Origin: Argentina anserina
Lineage: Eukaryota > Streptophyta > Magnoliopsida > Rosales > Rosaceae
DNA length: 64,000 nucleotides
NCBI RefSeq assembly: GCF_933775445.1
Contig: NC_065873.1
Location: 4,650,001 to 4,714,000, forward strand
Reading direction: 5' to 3'
The notes under the pieces were generated by a model. The model saw nothing but the letters and a program-made list of their open reading frames with translations, ran no database searches and had not been told where the DNA came from. A program made the position numbers and the translations under genes. This document shows positions 1 to 11,242 of this stretch, in pieces (position 1 is the first letter of the stretch; each line of letters begins with the position of its first letter).

Positions 1-926
1 ATCGTTAACTTAGTGAATGAGATTAACTTACCATCTTCATGAACGACGACACCGTGATCCATTGTGCCTTAATCCGAAGTAACAAGGTGCTAGGCAAAGT
101 CTTCTATTAGTCACTACTCTACTTTCTTAATGGACAGAAACTTACGCAAATAACTCGTAGTGATAACAGAGACGTTTATCATCTATATATATATAGAATA
201 TTTAACCCTTAAGAGTCCTTCTATTAAAGATATCTTGTAAGTTAAGTCATCTTATTTAGATTCCTGATTCAATACTGATTTGTAGTCTTGCTTCTAGACT
301 TAAATTATGATTTCTTACCATAATGATATAATACACGAAATCATTAGGAACTAGATTTGATATTATCTTTGTTTGCATGTAGAAATAGATTATGACATTA
401 AACATGATAATCATATAATATGTGATATGTCCAAAATTGATCTAACAGTCTACAGCTTAGTCACGTCAGTTACATAGGCTGTAGCTCTATCAAGTGCCTT
501 GTCCAACAGAATCTTCTCGTCGTCACATTTATGCTCCAAAGGATTTTTTTTCCTTCTTCTTGAGTCTTGAATTTTATTAGCCGGTTCTTGCAAGTACTAT
601 TAATTTGAATTAATTATAGTGGAGTAACTTTTTTTTTCTGATTCTAAAATGGAAAAAGCACTTGAGGATCCCTGATGATTGAGAGTTACACCTGTATCAT
701 TTATAATCAGACAAAAGATAGTATCCTTCCGGTTCTGTAGCAGAATAGCTCAATCTATTGTTAATTATGTCTATTACATATCTAGAGTGTTATAAAGCTT
801 TCTTTTGCTCCATAAAGGTGCTCTTTCACATGATACCTTTCTTGGTTGCTGTTGCTCTTTAGTTGCTACATATCGTTGTAAAGTCACTCGGTAAATTTTT
901 CTTCACCATGACATGCCTCCTTTCAG
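1..926. other. AT-rich non-coding stretch before the first recognisable exon
   Basis: No reading frame of note on either strand. The last bases form a good splice acceptor (polypyrimidine tract then AG at 925-926) feeding the CDCA7-like exon at 927, so part of this is probably the intron of a gene whose first exon(s) lie in or left of the window. Nothing else is supported. Confidence 0.5.
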
Positions 927-2050
927 GCAGAGAACTCTTGGTGATCTTACACATTGCAGCCAATGTCACTTGGTCCAAGGACAGTTTTGTGGAGACTGCT
1001 TGGATATGAGGTAGGTTTTCCTATATTATTACTTTTCTGTCTTCTTTTCATTTCTTACTAAAACTACCTATTCTCGTTCCAATGAGAATGGAAAGTTGTA
1101 CCCATACCTCAAGGATAAGTCACCACAAACTTCTAAGACAAGCCACTAATTCAGTTGTTGGCATGCTTATTTAGTCTTCAATAATCCACAGATATGGAGA
1201 GAATGTGATTGAAGCCAACCAAAATCCTGATTGGATTTGCCCTGTTTGCCGAGGTATCTGTAACTGCAGTGTCTGCTTGAGTGGAAAGGTAAAACTTAAA
1301 TCCTTGATGGCGGATATAATGGTTTCCTTTTGCATTTCAAAAGAAACAAATGGAAGGGACAATACCGTGCAGTACACACATATGCACATAGACAGAGTTT
1401 TTATGACACGTACGTTCAGTCAATCCACAGTTTGGTATCATGGCTTTTTTTTGTATAGTGGAAGGAAAAGACCATAAGTACAAATTCAAAAAATAAAAAT
1501 AAAAGCACCTGACATGGGGGAACCAATGGCTAAACATTGTTCATGCATCAGTTCATAATCTGGGTTATAAGTATGTAGGATATTTCAGATCCTTATTTAG
1601 CCCATAGTTCACAAAGAAAATCATAACCGTTGAGTGCACTGCAATTGTTGTATGATTTGTATACAGACACAGGAATTAATACATGATGATATCAAAGAAC
1701 TGCATGACGAATACCTCATGGGGAAAGATGTGAATTCCTTTGGTAGTGAGCATGTTCCCGCAGAAGACGTGAGCGTGCTCAATACTGCTACTATTTCTTG
1801 TCAAGTGGTTGGTGGGACAAAGAAAGATCCAAAAAGGAGCACGAGTAGCGCAGATGTTTCTACAGAAGACATGGGCAAGCTAGATGCTGCTGGTGATGTT
1901 GAAGGTGAAACTAATAAACAACTAAGAAGGAGCAAGAGGACAAGTACTGCGCATGTTGCAGAAGACCTGGGTAACCTAGATGCTGCTGGTGATGTTGATG
2001 GTGAGACAAAAAAGGAACCAAGAAGAAGCACAAGGATGAGGAGGAACTAA
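927..2050 (+). CDS. CDCA7-like zinc-finger protein (zf-4CXXC_R1), 5'-partial, domain truncated
   Basis: Three exons can be chained in phase: 927-1010, 1192-1288 and 1667-2050, with GT/AG borders. The first two encode Cys pairs in the order CSQC, CGDC, CPVC, CNCSVC, and the run [20 protein letters not shown] is the hallmark of the plant CDCA7-type 4CXXC zinc finger. In the mammalian family this domain serves chromatin/DNA-methylation maintenance with HELLS-type remodelers; a role here is inference. After [10 protein letters not shown] family members continue with a GW-PTG-LY segment, which I cannot find in the 379-base intron or after it. Instead the last exon encodes an acidic/basic tail in which a unit of about 32 residues ([16 protein letters not shown]... 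and [16 protein letters not shown]...) is repeated and ends RRSTRMRRN before the stop. The start codon is not visible. It may be a degenerate paralogue or a variant gene. Confidence 0.65.
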
Positions 2051-2665
2051 ACATTTCTATGTAAAAAATATGATTGACATGATGCCCTAAAATACAGCAA
2101 ATAGTCTTGACAGAATGAGTGAAAGGTTGTACAAACCAATCACTTTTTCATAACAGATACTCCTTTTTTGTTAGCAGGGCAGCCTAATGTTTTTTTTTTG
2201 GAGATTTTATTGGCATAGAGGAACTATATTTGAATTGCACTTCTATATACATGGAAGTATGGAGTATCGGTAGTATCTAGTCTGTGTTTCAGGAACCACT
2301 ATATAAGTTGAATGTACTCTATTCATGATTCAGAATGAAAACCAACATTTCCAAACACATAGTATTGATATCCTTACAGGAAGTCACAGACAAAAAGCGT
2401 TTTATAAAGTTAGGAACTTGCCGAAATGGCATTCTATTTTTCTTGCACAAATTGAGTCATTCTGTTCTGTACAGGTTACAACTTTGGCTGAACTTGACTT
2501 TATCATGTTAACATAATAGCGTCAGCCTGGCATGTGCTATTTAAATAGCCTTCATGATCTGCATAACCCTGAATATAATTACAAAGTTCAGTATAGGCTT
2601 CCATTGGGAGGAAATTTCCCCCCTCAGTACTCGGACCCTTTTACCTCTTGTTAACAGTGGCTTTG
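2051..2665. other. Intergenic spacer
   Basis: Convergent intergenic region between the CDCA7-like gene and the minus-strand secreted-protein gene. It is AT-rich and carries no convincing reading frame or repeat; the 63-residue frame near 2325 has no recognisable domain. It probably holds the two 3' UTRs. Confidence 0.4.
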
Positions 2666-4011
2666 TCATATCAGAAAATTCTTGAAAAGGTTGTAGAGCG
2701 AGTATTTCTGTAACTTGTTCACCTCATACCATGAATTAAGCACTTCAAGATTTTTGTCTGTTCCTGAGAAGGTTAATTGGACGCTCAAATTACAGTCAAA
2801 AGTCCCACCATTGCTTTTGCATTTTGAGTTTGGTACTGCACAGTCCTCGCCATTAAGGCAGACGGAGTAGTCTCCTGAGCAAGCTTTGCACCCAAATTTC
2901 TTCCAGTACAAGTTTTGAAGGATACCCCTGTCGAATTCAAGTACCTGTATGATCAAAATTCAGAGCACTGCTTTAGCTTTCAAGAATGGAAGCGAGAAAT
3001 AGAGAAATTCATCAACTATCGGCAAGGATTGTGTACCAAGGTGAAACTAGTTATGGTATTGGAGTCATCAGCAACCAATATTGGTGGTGATCTTGCTGCA
3101 TACTTGCGTCCAGCAAATGCCACCATGTACGGGCCTACCTTACTGCCCTGAGCAAGTCATGATAATTTCATTAACTTAGAATTCAGTCATGAAGAGCAAT
3201 TGTAAAATTACTATTGAGATCACACAAGTTATAGATATTGCTTCCAATTTAGACACACTTGACAATACTTTCTGAAGAAGCATTATGACATGTGTTTTCA
3301 CATGAAACATTTTCAGGAGTAACCAAAGAATTTCGTTAGTAAGAACTAGAGGTCAAACATCATTCAGAATGACTTTCAAGGATTTTGCAATTGATTTCTT
3401 TTGGCATATCCGAATCCCCTATATGTTGTTATGTCAAATTAGTCTCACCAATCTATGGAGAAACAGGTAGAATCAAGTTAAGTAATAATGCTGGCATAAT
3501 TTCTTAAGCATTATGAAACCTGGTATTGTGAGTGAAAGTTCAGAAATAGATAGCATGATCTCATAGCATACATGAACACACACGCTACAGATGAGTTGAG
3601 CCTATTTTATATTTTCAAACTAATTAAAAGATGAGCTAAGGTTCTTATATTTCATACCGGCTCAGAGTTACTACTATTGATGGAAAGGAAGGAGATCTCA
3701 TCGACTTTGGGTCGAAACAAAGCATGTTGTGCACCCTTCAGAGAGAGACGCGAATCACAGGGCGAAAGTTGGGTCTGATTGAAAAAGAACGAGTCTTTGG
3801 TTGAAAACACAAGACCAAATGTAAAACCGTCCCATCTTTGTATCGTTGCATCTGAACAAGGATCAAACACACCATTTGTATCACTTCCAGCATCGGCGAC
3901 AAATATCGTCATCTTAATCAACAACAGCATGATCATGATCATCCTCTTCTTCATCGTCGATTTCATCCTCATAATGATCTTGGAGACTTCGACCTCACCA
4001 GTCTGAATCAA
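2666..4011 (-). CDS. Secreted plant protein of the 'WAK galacturonan-binding-like' uncharacterised family
   Basis: Three minus-strand exons join in phase: 4011-3658 (118 codons), 3147-3037 (37 codons) and 2944-2666 with the stop, giving about 247 residues. Exon 1 has a hydrophobic signal segment (MIMIMLLLIKMTIFVADAG) followed by SDTNGVFDPCSD and FGLVFSTKDSFFFNQTQLSPCD. The middle exon, which has no start codon of its own, reads GPYMVAFAGRKYAARSPP. The last exon carries VLEFDRGILQNLYWKKFGC, a Cys cluster (CKACSGDYSVCLNGEDC, CKSNGG, C) and FSGTDKNLEVLNSWYEVNKL. This order matches a conserved plant extracellular protein family sometimes annotated as wall-associated receptor kinase galacturonan-binding protein; its biochemical function is not established. 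Several Met codons compete at the N-terminus; MKSTMKKRM a few residues downstream of the listed start is a plausible alternative. Confidence 0.8.
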
Positions 4012-4262
4012 TAAATAGACAAACCGTCAACCATTTTGCATGCCCTTAATTTATATTTTTTGCGAGCAATACAATGTTCATAAGATTCGGAAACAATAAA
4101 TTAATATAGGATCATAGAGACTAGGACAAGGAGAAAAAAATCAAGAAATATTGAAGGTACAGCAGCAGACCTAAAGGAAAAAAAGATGAGACAGATAACC
4201 CAAGTCTCAAAGTTACGCAAACCCTAATAGGAAGATTAGGTTATATATTGCTATATAATTAT

Positions 4263-4607
4263 TCATCCGAGACGCGCCAAACGGTTATCCAGGCATATAT
4301 GTTGGATCTTGTCCAATAAAGCGGTTATGGAAGTTTGATGTTGCTTACGGGACAAGATTTTAAGAGATATTTTCACCTTCGTCAAATTTACTCCAATCTT
4401 CGAATTTGCAAAATGAGAGGACTCCTCAATTTCCATTAGCTTGGAGAGAGAGTCCATGTTGAGTTTTTTATTTACAAAATGATATTTGACAAGTAAATTT
4501 AGTAAAACTTTGTTATCGTTGCCCATTTGGTCCAGTGGCATCAGTCTCTCTTTGTACACGCATAGTTTATCCTTGATCTTGTTGATAATTTCTGCATAAG
4601 AATTCAA
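4263..4607 (-). CDS. Unassigned 114-residue reading frame
   Basis: A single open frame rich in Lys, Leu and Ile, predicted largely helical, ending RLARLG. It lies upstream of the secreted-protein gene on the same strand. I do not recognise a domain, and there is no obvious splice partner on either side. It could be a relic exon of a lost gene or chance in AT-rich DNA. Confidence 0.22.
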   Translation of the reverse strand: MNSYAEIINKIKDKLCVYKERLMPLDQMGNDNKVLLNLLVKYHFVNKKLNMDSLSKLMEIEESSHFANSKIGVNLTKVKISLKILSRKQHQTSITALLDKIQHICLDNRLARLG

Positions 4608-6299
4608 GAAGCATTCTCATGTTTTCTTTTGCTAAAGCATTTTGGATTTGCGTAATTTGCTCTTGGGGTATCCAACTTGTAATCTAGTATTCTAGTGCTT
4701 ATACTGTAATTCTTGTATAATTACTCTTGAGCTTGCGCTGCCACTAGGAATTCTGAAAACAGACATCAAGCAGTATCACCCTTATTAATCTGATCCCTAG
4801 TGTGTATGTGCTCAAGGCTAGGGTCACCCTTCTATCGATATCTAATTCTATTCTTACCCTATAATGTATGCTCTACAGAGATTCAAAATCGATTTAACCA
4901 GGGAGAAAAATGGTGAGACCCAAGAATGGTATCAAGGAAGAGAGGCCTTCATTTTTTTAAGGTTATTCTACTAGGCTACTCCACTCGACATTTGGTAATC
5001 AACTGTATTTACCTACTGAGACTTTTACTGCTCTCTTTACTGTTTGATTACGAATTTTCTCTGTGAGTTCCCTTATGTTCTAAGCATGTTTAAATCCTCT
5101 ATCAATTGCATACTCATAAACTCTTAGTCTTGGCTTTCTTTCGTTGTCTTTGAAGAGGATGCCCCCACCATTCTTGTATCTTATAAGGACCTATCTGATA
5201 ATGCAAGATGATCTATCCCTTATTGTTCTTTTATGTTTATTACACCACTTCTCATGCCTTTATATAGGCAAACATCTTTGTGCAATTCATGCATTTGCAT
5301 ATAACATGCATGGAAGCAAAGTCAATATTTTTCCTTGATTCATGCTCAATGTTGACATGCTCATCAATGCATTCTTCTTTCTTTGGCAAACAAATTAGTC
5401 ACATATCACCCTAAGGTTGTAGCTTTGTTTCTTACCTTCAACAAAGGCTGCTCTAAGTTTTAACAAAATTAGCTCAATCAATTAATGAGTCACCAAAACA
5501 ATAGATGTGCTTGATTTAACTATGTGAACATCACATAGTTTTCTCACCTCGATTAAGGAGGGACTGACCCTATCAATAAATCAGAAGGTGTGAGCCTGTG
5601 AAGAATATCTTAAGCTTGTCAAACTATTTAGACCTGCTTGCCTTGCTAGTGTTTTGGCTCTTACTTAGCCTATTGTATTGGATTGCTTGGTCCCTCTCTT
5701 TAGTGTGATGCCGGATATCTAAGCAGTTATATATTGGTACATCATTATGCTGGAATTGTACTGATGTTGGTTTTATTTTATTTTTTTCTTATAGAAATCA
5801 ATCTCTCCTCTTCATCTCTTTCTCTAAAAAAGTTCCATTGCACTGGAAACATAGTCACAAAGAGCAAATAGAAGCTGCTTTGAGTAACCAAGATCTCGTG
5901 CAGCAGCAGATATAGGATTACGAAGATGGTTGAGTATTACATTCTCATCTAAATCATTTTTGCTTTTAGCTGCTTGATGTTTTGACTCAGCATGCTTTGG
6001 ATTTACTCTTCATTTGATTTGAACCTCATTTAACTCGATCATGTTTTGGAATTGTTCTCTTTTTCCACATAATCGATCACTATCTCGCTACGAGTTCAAT
6101 TCACAAAACTGAGGATCCTCCTACTCCTATATTATATATTCTGGAGTCTTTGTAATGTTAACAGCACGATAAAATCATTTGTGATCTTTTTTTTTCCAAG
6201 AAAGCAAAAAATGAAGGAAATAAATGTGATGTGTGTAAATTAAAGGTGGTCTGGTTTTTCTTGCTTGCTAAACAACTGCACATTGAAACATAGTAATTA
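4608..6299. other. Gene-poor spacer left of the Helitron
   Basis: About 1.7 kb without a supportable gene. The 64-residue frame at 5144-5338 has no recognised domain. Composition is AT-rich with pyrimidine tracts near 5790. The right edge at 6299 is a T on the minus strand, the expected host base directly after a Helitron CTAG terminus. Confidence 0.4.
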
Positions 6300-6327
6300 C
6301 TAGATAGAGAGCCCGCGCCCAGGCGCG
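6300..6327 (-). repeat. Helitron 3' terminal hairpin and CTAG
   Basis: On the minus strand the order is GC-rich palindrome (arms 6327-6322 and 6319-6314), a short spacer GGGCTCTCTAT, then CTAG at 6303-6300. This hairpin is the termination signal for rolling-circle transposition in this superfamily. Confidence 0.8.
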
Positions 6328-6864
6328 ATTATTGATGGTTGACAGTTTATTTCTATGGCTAATTGATGGTGGTAAGTTTGTAAAGTTAGTTAATTAGTTC
6401 TTAATTAGCAACATTACTGTCCTACATAAGAAGACTATCATACTTTGTCATATTACCAGGTTTCACTTACATCTTCATTGGAGTTTATGCTCACAAAATA
6501 GCATCACACTATAATATATAAGCACAATATTATACATGAGCATCCCAGCTAAACTAAAGCAGCTGCTGTGTATTGAAGGTTCATGAGGAGTTTCCACAAA
6601 AAAATACTCCTATTTTGATCTGTCATATTAATTAAGACCTCATCCAAAAATGTAGACTGTTGACTTCAGTCGAAGCTGTTATGAAGATGTTAGTGCAGCA
6701 AAACTCATGCAAATAGCTAGTTCATTTTCTGTTTGCTTAGTCTCTGACCGGTTGGTGATGATGATGCATGTTTGTTTCCTTTCCTGTTATGCAGATATAT
6801 AAAATGGAAATAGTTAATTAGACCTAATCTGCATTGTCAAATTGAATTGAAGTCATTCACAGAC

Positions 6865-8682
6865 TTACCCTTTATTTTTTTTCTCACTCTCTGGTGTGAA
6901 CATGCATATTTCAGTCGTTTGTCCTATTCGGTTTTTTTCATAATTCAGACGTTCAGGTGTTTCAGCAGTAGGGTGGACGGTATGGCCTGATGTTTGTGTG
7001 GACTGAGGGGCTTGGTGCACATCTTTGACCGAGAATTCACTGTTGTAGCTCATTTTGATTTCAAAGAGATGGGTTTGACCTATTGTGTTTGTGATCTCCT
7101 CTGGTAATTCTGTCTCACTTGCATAGAATCTTCTATTGAGGAGTTCTCGGCAAGACGCTCCGAAAAGTTCCTCGGCTGGTCTCCCCATTAAAGTCACCAT
7201 GGATTCGTTAGTGTCGTCTTCAATTATCATGTAGACCTTGTAGCTGTATGCAAGTGTGGAGGTTAGTGAACAAAGATAGTAAAAGAAAGGTAAATGAAAT
7301 TACTGTTGGAGGTTTGTTGGAATGAAAAATGTTTGGTCAAATTCGTTTAATCTATAGGTTATATGAGAATAGAATTTACCATGGAAGTGGTATCACTTCA
7401 GAAAGATGGTCTGGACAATTGTATTTATTGTTCTCCTCTTTATTCTTGAGAACTTTAAAGCATTCGGGAATGGGGCAGCCCTTGTACCACCAGCCGTTGT
7501 CAGAAAAATCTATAATCTTACCAACAACATAGACAGGTTCTCCCTGCTGGTCATATATTTTGTTAGTGTTTAAAAACAAAGGTTTGCATATAAGTTGAAT
7601 GAAGAAATTGTGGATACCAGATGTTCCTCAGGGTTGAGAGCGTTCAGTTCCGATAATTTGATTCGAGCTTGTTGGTCTTGTTCTTCAGCTGTCAGACACC
7701 TAAATGGTATTGGAAGCATTTTAACTTTGTCGTCTGGTCCACTGAATCTGGAAAAAAGTAAATGTGGATAATAGAAAATGATCAGCTGAAATATGTTGTA
7801 GTGAAAATGGTGGTCAAATCACTTACTCAGTCTTGTATTCTTCCCTCTGTGGAATAGTTGGGTCTATGATGATGCATGTATGGTTGGTGTTTGATCCTTT
7901 TGCACGACCTGTGCAAGATATCATCAGTTTTGTAGTAGACATTGGTATTAACAAAATTGTAATGGATAGTTTTTAGAGATTGTTTACGGTAGTATGTGCT
8001 TAATTTTAAGCTAGTAATGACAGCTAGCGTCGACAGTTCTGAGCTTAGCACGGTTTCAAGAGGAAATTGTCGAGCAACATCTCCCCAAAGGGTGATTTTA
8101 AGGGTTTCTCTCCTGTATAAAATATATGACAGTCAGTAAGTTGTTTTGAAGCAGTTTCTTTTATAAAAGAAAAAAAAAAGAAGAGACATCAATATATAGA
8201 ACATGGAGGTATAATTAGTACCTGGAATTGTGAAGAGTTATCACACACTTTGATTCGGTTTTTTTTTTTCACTCCTCACAGATGCTATGTGTTGGGGTAC
8301 GACATCTTTAATGCACCCATAAACATCTGATGTTGATTGAAACAACATAATGTGTTTACTATCAATGCGTTAATAATATACATAAACACAACTGATTTTG
8401 TGAGTTACCTGTGAGGATCTCTTGTTTGGCAACTTCAGCCAATAGTTGGTTGAACTCTAGGAGATGGAAAGAGTGTAATGGAATTGGTGCAACAGGTTCT
8501 GAGACCAAAACAAACTGTGTTTTTGCATTGAAATACACTATGGTGTGATGCTCAACAACCCTTGCTCGAGCAGGATCTCTTTATGTGGGAAAACAAAAGA
8601 TATCATATATACTTCCTTCCTGCATCTTGTAAGGAACGCGAGCAAGAGTCCTTTCTGCTATCATCGCATGGATTGCGTCGCC
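6865..8682 (-). pseudogene. RPA1 (RPA70)-like single-stranded-DNA-binding protein carried by the Helitron, decayed
   Basis: Minus-strand exons can be followed by homology. 8682-8409 reads GDAIHAMIAERTLARVPYKM... and ends QLLAEVAKQEILT before a GT donor (OB-fold A/B). About 8110-7840 reads RETLKITLWGDVARQFPLET, then TNHTCIIIDPTIPQREEYKT in a shifted frame. 7750-7620 reads FSGPDDKVKMLPIPFRCL. 7579-7376 reads VVGKIIDFSDNGWWYKGCPI... with a C-x-C...C zinc-ribbon-like set ending YNCPDH. 7230-6865 starts YKVYMIIEDDTNESMVTLMG (OB-fold C), followed by a Pro/Thr tail. The parent function is ssDNA binding during replication or transposition. A nonsense codon (CAA to TAA) lies in the first exon after DIFCFPT, and the second exon needs a frame correction, so it is unlikely to make a full protein. 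Confidence 0.7.
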
Positions 8683-9966
8683 CTGTATAAGAAAACAATA
8701 AAATTGTGCAAGCCTTCAACAATATCATGCTTAATACTTTTATTAACATGGCAGGGGTCAATGGCATTCATGAGATTTGAAATCTCATTATCTGTATCAT
8801 AAACATACAGCTGGGCATATTTTGGAAATTCACCTTCAGATGGTAATACATAACCCATCAAATGATGTACTTGTCCGCATATTTTAAATATATAAGGTGC
8901 TGAACCATCATTTATACCATGGTCAATTTTTGCTCCCATTGAAGTAAAAGTCAAAGCAGAATTGTATTTTCACGGAAACAAATACTACGACGACCATTTT
9001 TTGGATCCAATAATTCTTCCAGGTATGCTGGTGTAGAATTCACCAGCGGGAGTCTGATCTGTCCTTGTAAGCAACAATTGCTGTAAATAGGCTTTTTCTT
9101 GCGAGTGTGTTTTTGTGCTTCACCCAACCAAAAGCAAGCACGACAGTGTTGACATTCAAATGCATCATCGCCAGAATCATGATAATTTGTAATCCTAGCT
9201 GCAATTACCAGTACCAAAATTTCATGTTTTCAAAATGTATGAACAATAATTCGAACAAATTAATTTTAACAGGAGGACATAACCAACTCAGATGTAATAT
9301 ACCTGGTCGACTTCTTTGGTAGAATGCCTGGCCAAATGAAGTGGAGTTTTGGACTGCACCATATATTAAATAAGAAAAAGAGCATAAGAGTCTAAACATA
9401 ATATTTAACAGCATTGGGATTAAATATTCATTGGCTGATGAATAATATTTATTAGTTCTTCACTGGTATGATGAATCTTTAGTAACATAACCGGCACTGA
9501 TATGTTACTCTCTTATTATTCATAAATATTTATGTTGAAGCTTATATTGTTATGGTATATACCTGTAAATGATGGAACCAAATTATAAGAGACTAAGCAA
9601 ACTACTGATTAATAACTTCTGAAATAGATATAGGAGTCTAGATTGTTTCATCACCATATTAATAACAGTGAAAAATGAAGAGCAATCAGTTGGACAAAAT
9701 CATAGTGATTTATAGATACCTATTTCATTCTCACTTATCTCAGACATAGTGATGCATTTGAAATTTGCTGTGTCATTTTTTGTTCCGCTTGTGTCTCCAT
9801 GCTCATAACATCGTGAATCTACTGCTATATTATCATGTCTTGGCTGATGATCATTTCCATTCAACTCATCCAACATTCTTTTCCTCCTGCTCATTCTACT
9901 CTTGTAAGCCATGACTGAAAAAATACACGGCGGAGAATCAAATTTCTGTCGCATTAAATGCAACAT
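8661..9966 (-). pseudogene. Helitron Rep/helicase-like N-terminal fragment, internally deleted
   Basis: Pieces run 9966-9700 (basic linker: SRMSRRKRMLDELNGNDHQP), 9217-8965 (FECQHCRACFWLGEAQKH, then CCLQGQIRLPLV, YLEELLD, RSICFREN) and 8954-8661 (TFTSMGAKIDHGIND, GQVHHLMGYVLPSEGEFPKY, AQLYVYDTDNEISNLMNA). This is the conserved helitron_like_N block that precedes the Rep nuclease in Helitron transposases. A small deletion at about 8960 shifts the frame between FREN and NSALTFTSMG. After DTDNEISNLMNAIDP the homology stops and the RPA-like exon starts within about 80 bases, so the HUH nuclease and helicase have been lost. Confidence 0.75.
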
Positions 9967-10940
9967 CTATATGTAACAATATTCATACATACTCAAACAT
10001 ATTTACATAGGTTATTACTGGAAACTGTCCATCATAGAAATTGATTAAGACAAAAACAGTGAGATGACTGAGTTAAAGAGCTAAACAATAACCTATATGT
10101 ACATATATGTATAAGATCCTATATGTACAAAACACAGCAGCTCGATATAACCAAACATAATAACCCACACATATAGTTTATAATCAACTTGAGAAAACTT
10201 ATATTTAGACCATTGGTGTAGGTGTAGACAATCCACATTCCAGAAAACATATAAACCCAAATCATAACTCAATCCAAATTGAAACTAACCTAATTTGTGA
10301 GATTAATAAACTAATTTAATTAAAACCCAACTCATAACTCAATCCAAATCTAACCTTAATCCATACCAGAACCCAACATATTGATTTCAATTCAAACAAC
10401 ACCAAGAATTCATTGTGAAACCCAGAAGAGTTTTTACCTGTTCCGGCTCTTCAAGGTTAACTCCAAACCTGAGGTCTTGGTCTGCGCCACTTTTCAAAAT
10501 CAGACCCAAAAATCCAGAAAACCCAGGAAACCCAGATATAGAAAAAAATTGTGACTACAGAGATGGAAGTGAATTCGTTGATCGGGAAACTTACCAGCAG
10601 ATTCTGGTTATGAGTGAATAGGTGAGTCGGAGGAGATCGAAGAAAGAGAATTGGAGAATGAGGAGAAGAACTTATATAAATCCACAATATTATATAAGTT
10701 TGAAGAACCCATAACAAAACTAAGATAGAAAAAATTAAAGATAGTGTATGAAGATGTACAGGCGGCCAGTGAAAGTTCTATACATGTGTCGAAAAATAGG
10801 GGTTGTGGGTGAAGAGGTGATGAGTGAGTCATCTGGAGAATAAGTTTATTTAGGTATATGGCAGATAGCTCGGCGGGAGCCGGTACTATTCATAAGCCGA
10901 ATAGCCCCGAACTCTGCCTTAGTATATAGTAAATATGAGA
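9967..10940 (-). other. Helitron 5' non-coding region
   Basis: About 1 kb between the first Rep-like coding piece and the presumed 5' end. Only short unsupported frames are seen. A GC-rich subterminal patch at 10865-10915 (CGGCGGGAGCCGG and reverse-related bases) differs from the AT-rich surroundings. Confidence 0.4.
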
Positions 10941-11169
10941 AAGGAAAAATTAAACTACCACCAAGTATAAGGATTGGTTTCTGTTGTACTTGGCAATATG
11001 GATAATGACAAACTTAAGGAGTAGATGTAAGACTAATTTATAAATTGTTCGTCATACCTGTTTTTTTTTTTTTGTGTGTCAATTAGAAAAATTGGCCAAA
11101 GGTATAATGAGAAAACTTTGACAATTAGGAATGGGTTGTGTAAAATTCAAGGTACTTACGTTCAAGCAG

Positions 11170-11242
11170 GTTTCTGTGGTGTAGTGGTTATCACGTTTGC
11201 TTTACACGCAAAAGGTCTCCGGTTCGATCCCGGGCAGGAACA
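11170..11242 (+). tRNA. tRNA-Val (TAC)
   Basis: Cloverleaf by eye: acceptor GTTTCTG (11170-11176) pairs with CAGGAAC (11235-11241) with one G-T wobble; the D arm contains the A box TGTAGTGGTTA; the anticodon stem TTTGC/GCAAA encloses loop TTTACAC, giving anticodon TAC; the T arm is CCGGTTCGATCCCGG (B box); discriminator A at 11242. No intron. A T-rich stretch downstream would serve Pol III termination. Confidence 0.93.

Larger units (their letters stand above)
6300..10940 (-). mobile_element. Non-autonomous Helitron with Rep and RPA1 remnants
   Basis: The 3' end is clear on the minus strand: a 6-bp GC stem (CGCGCC/GGCGCG, 2-base loop, 6314-6327), about ten bases, then CTAG (6303-6300) followed by host T, exactly the rolling-circle transposon terminus. 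Inside, on the same strand, are a Helitron helicase-like N-terminal fragment and, directly after it, an RPA70-like gene, a cargo typical of plant Helitrons. The 5' end is less sure. The sequence GCAGAGTTCGGGGCTATTCGG, subterminal in style, lies at about 10880-10920 and an AT-rich TC-containing start is expected near 10930-10940, but I cannot fix the A|TC junction. The Rep/helicase catalytic portion (HUH motifs, Pif1 helicase) is missing, so the copy must rely on a partner. Nonsense and frameshift changes show it is old. Confidence 0.8.
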
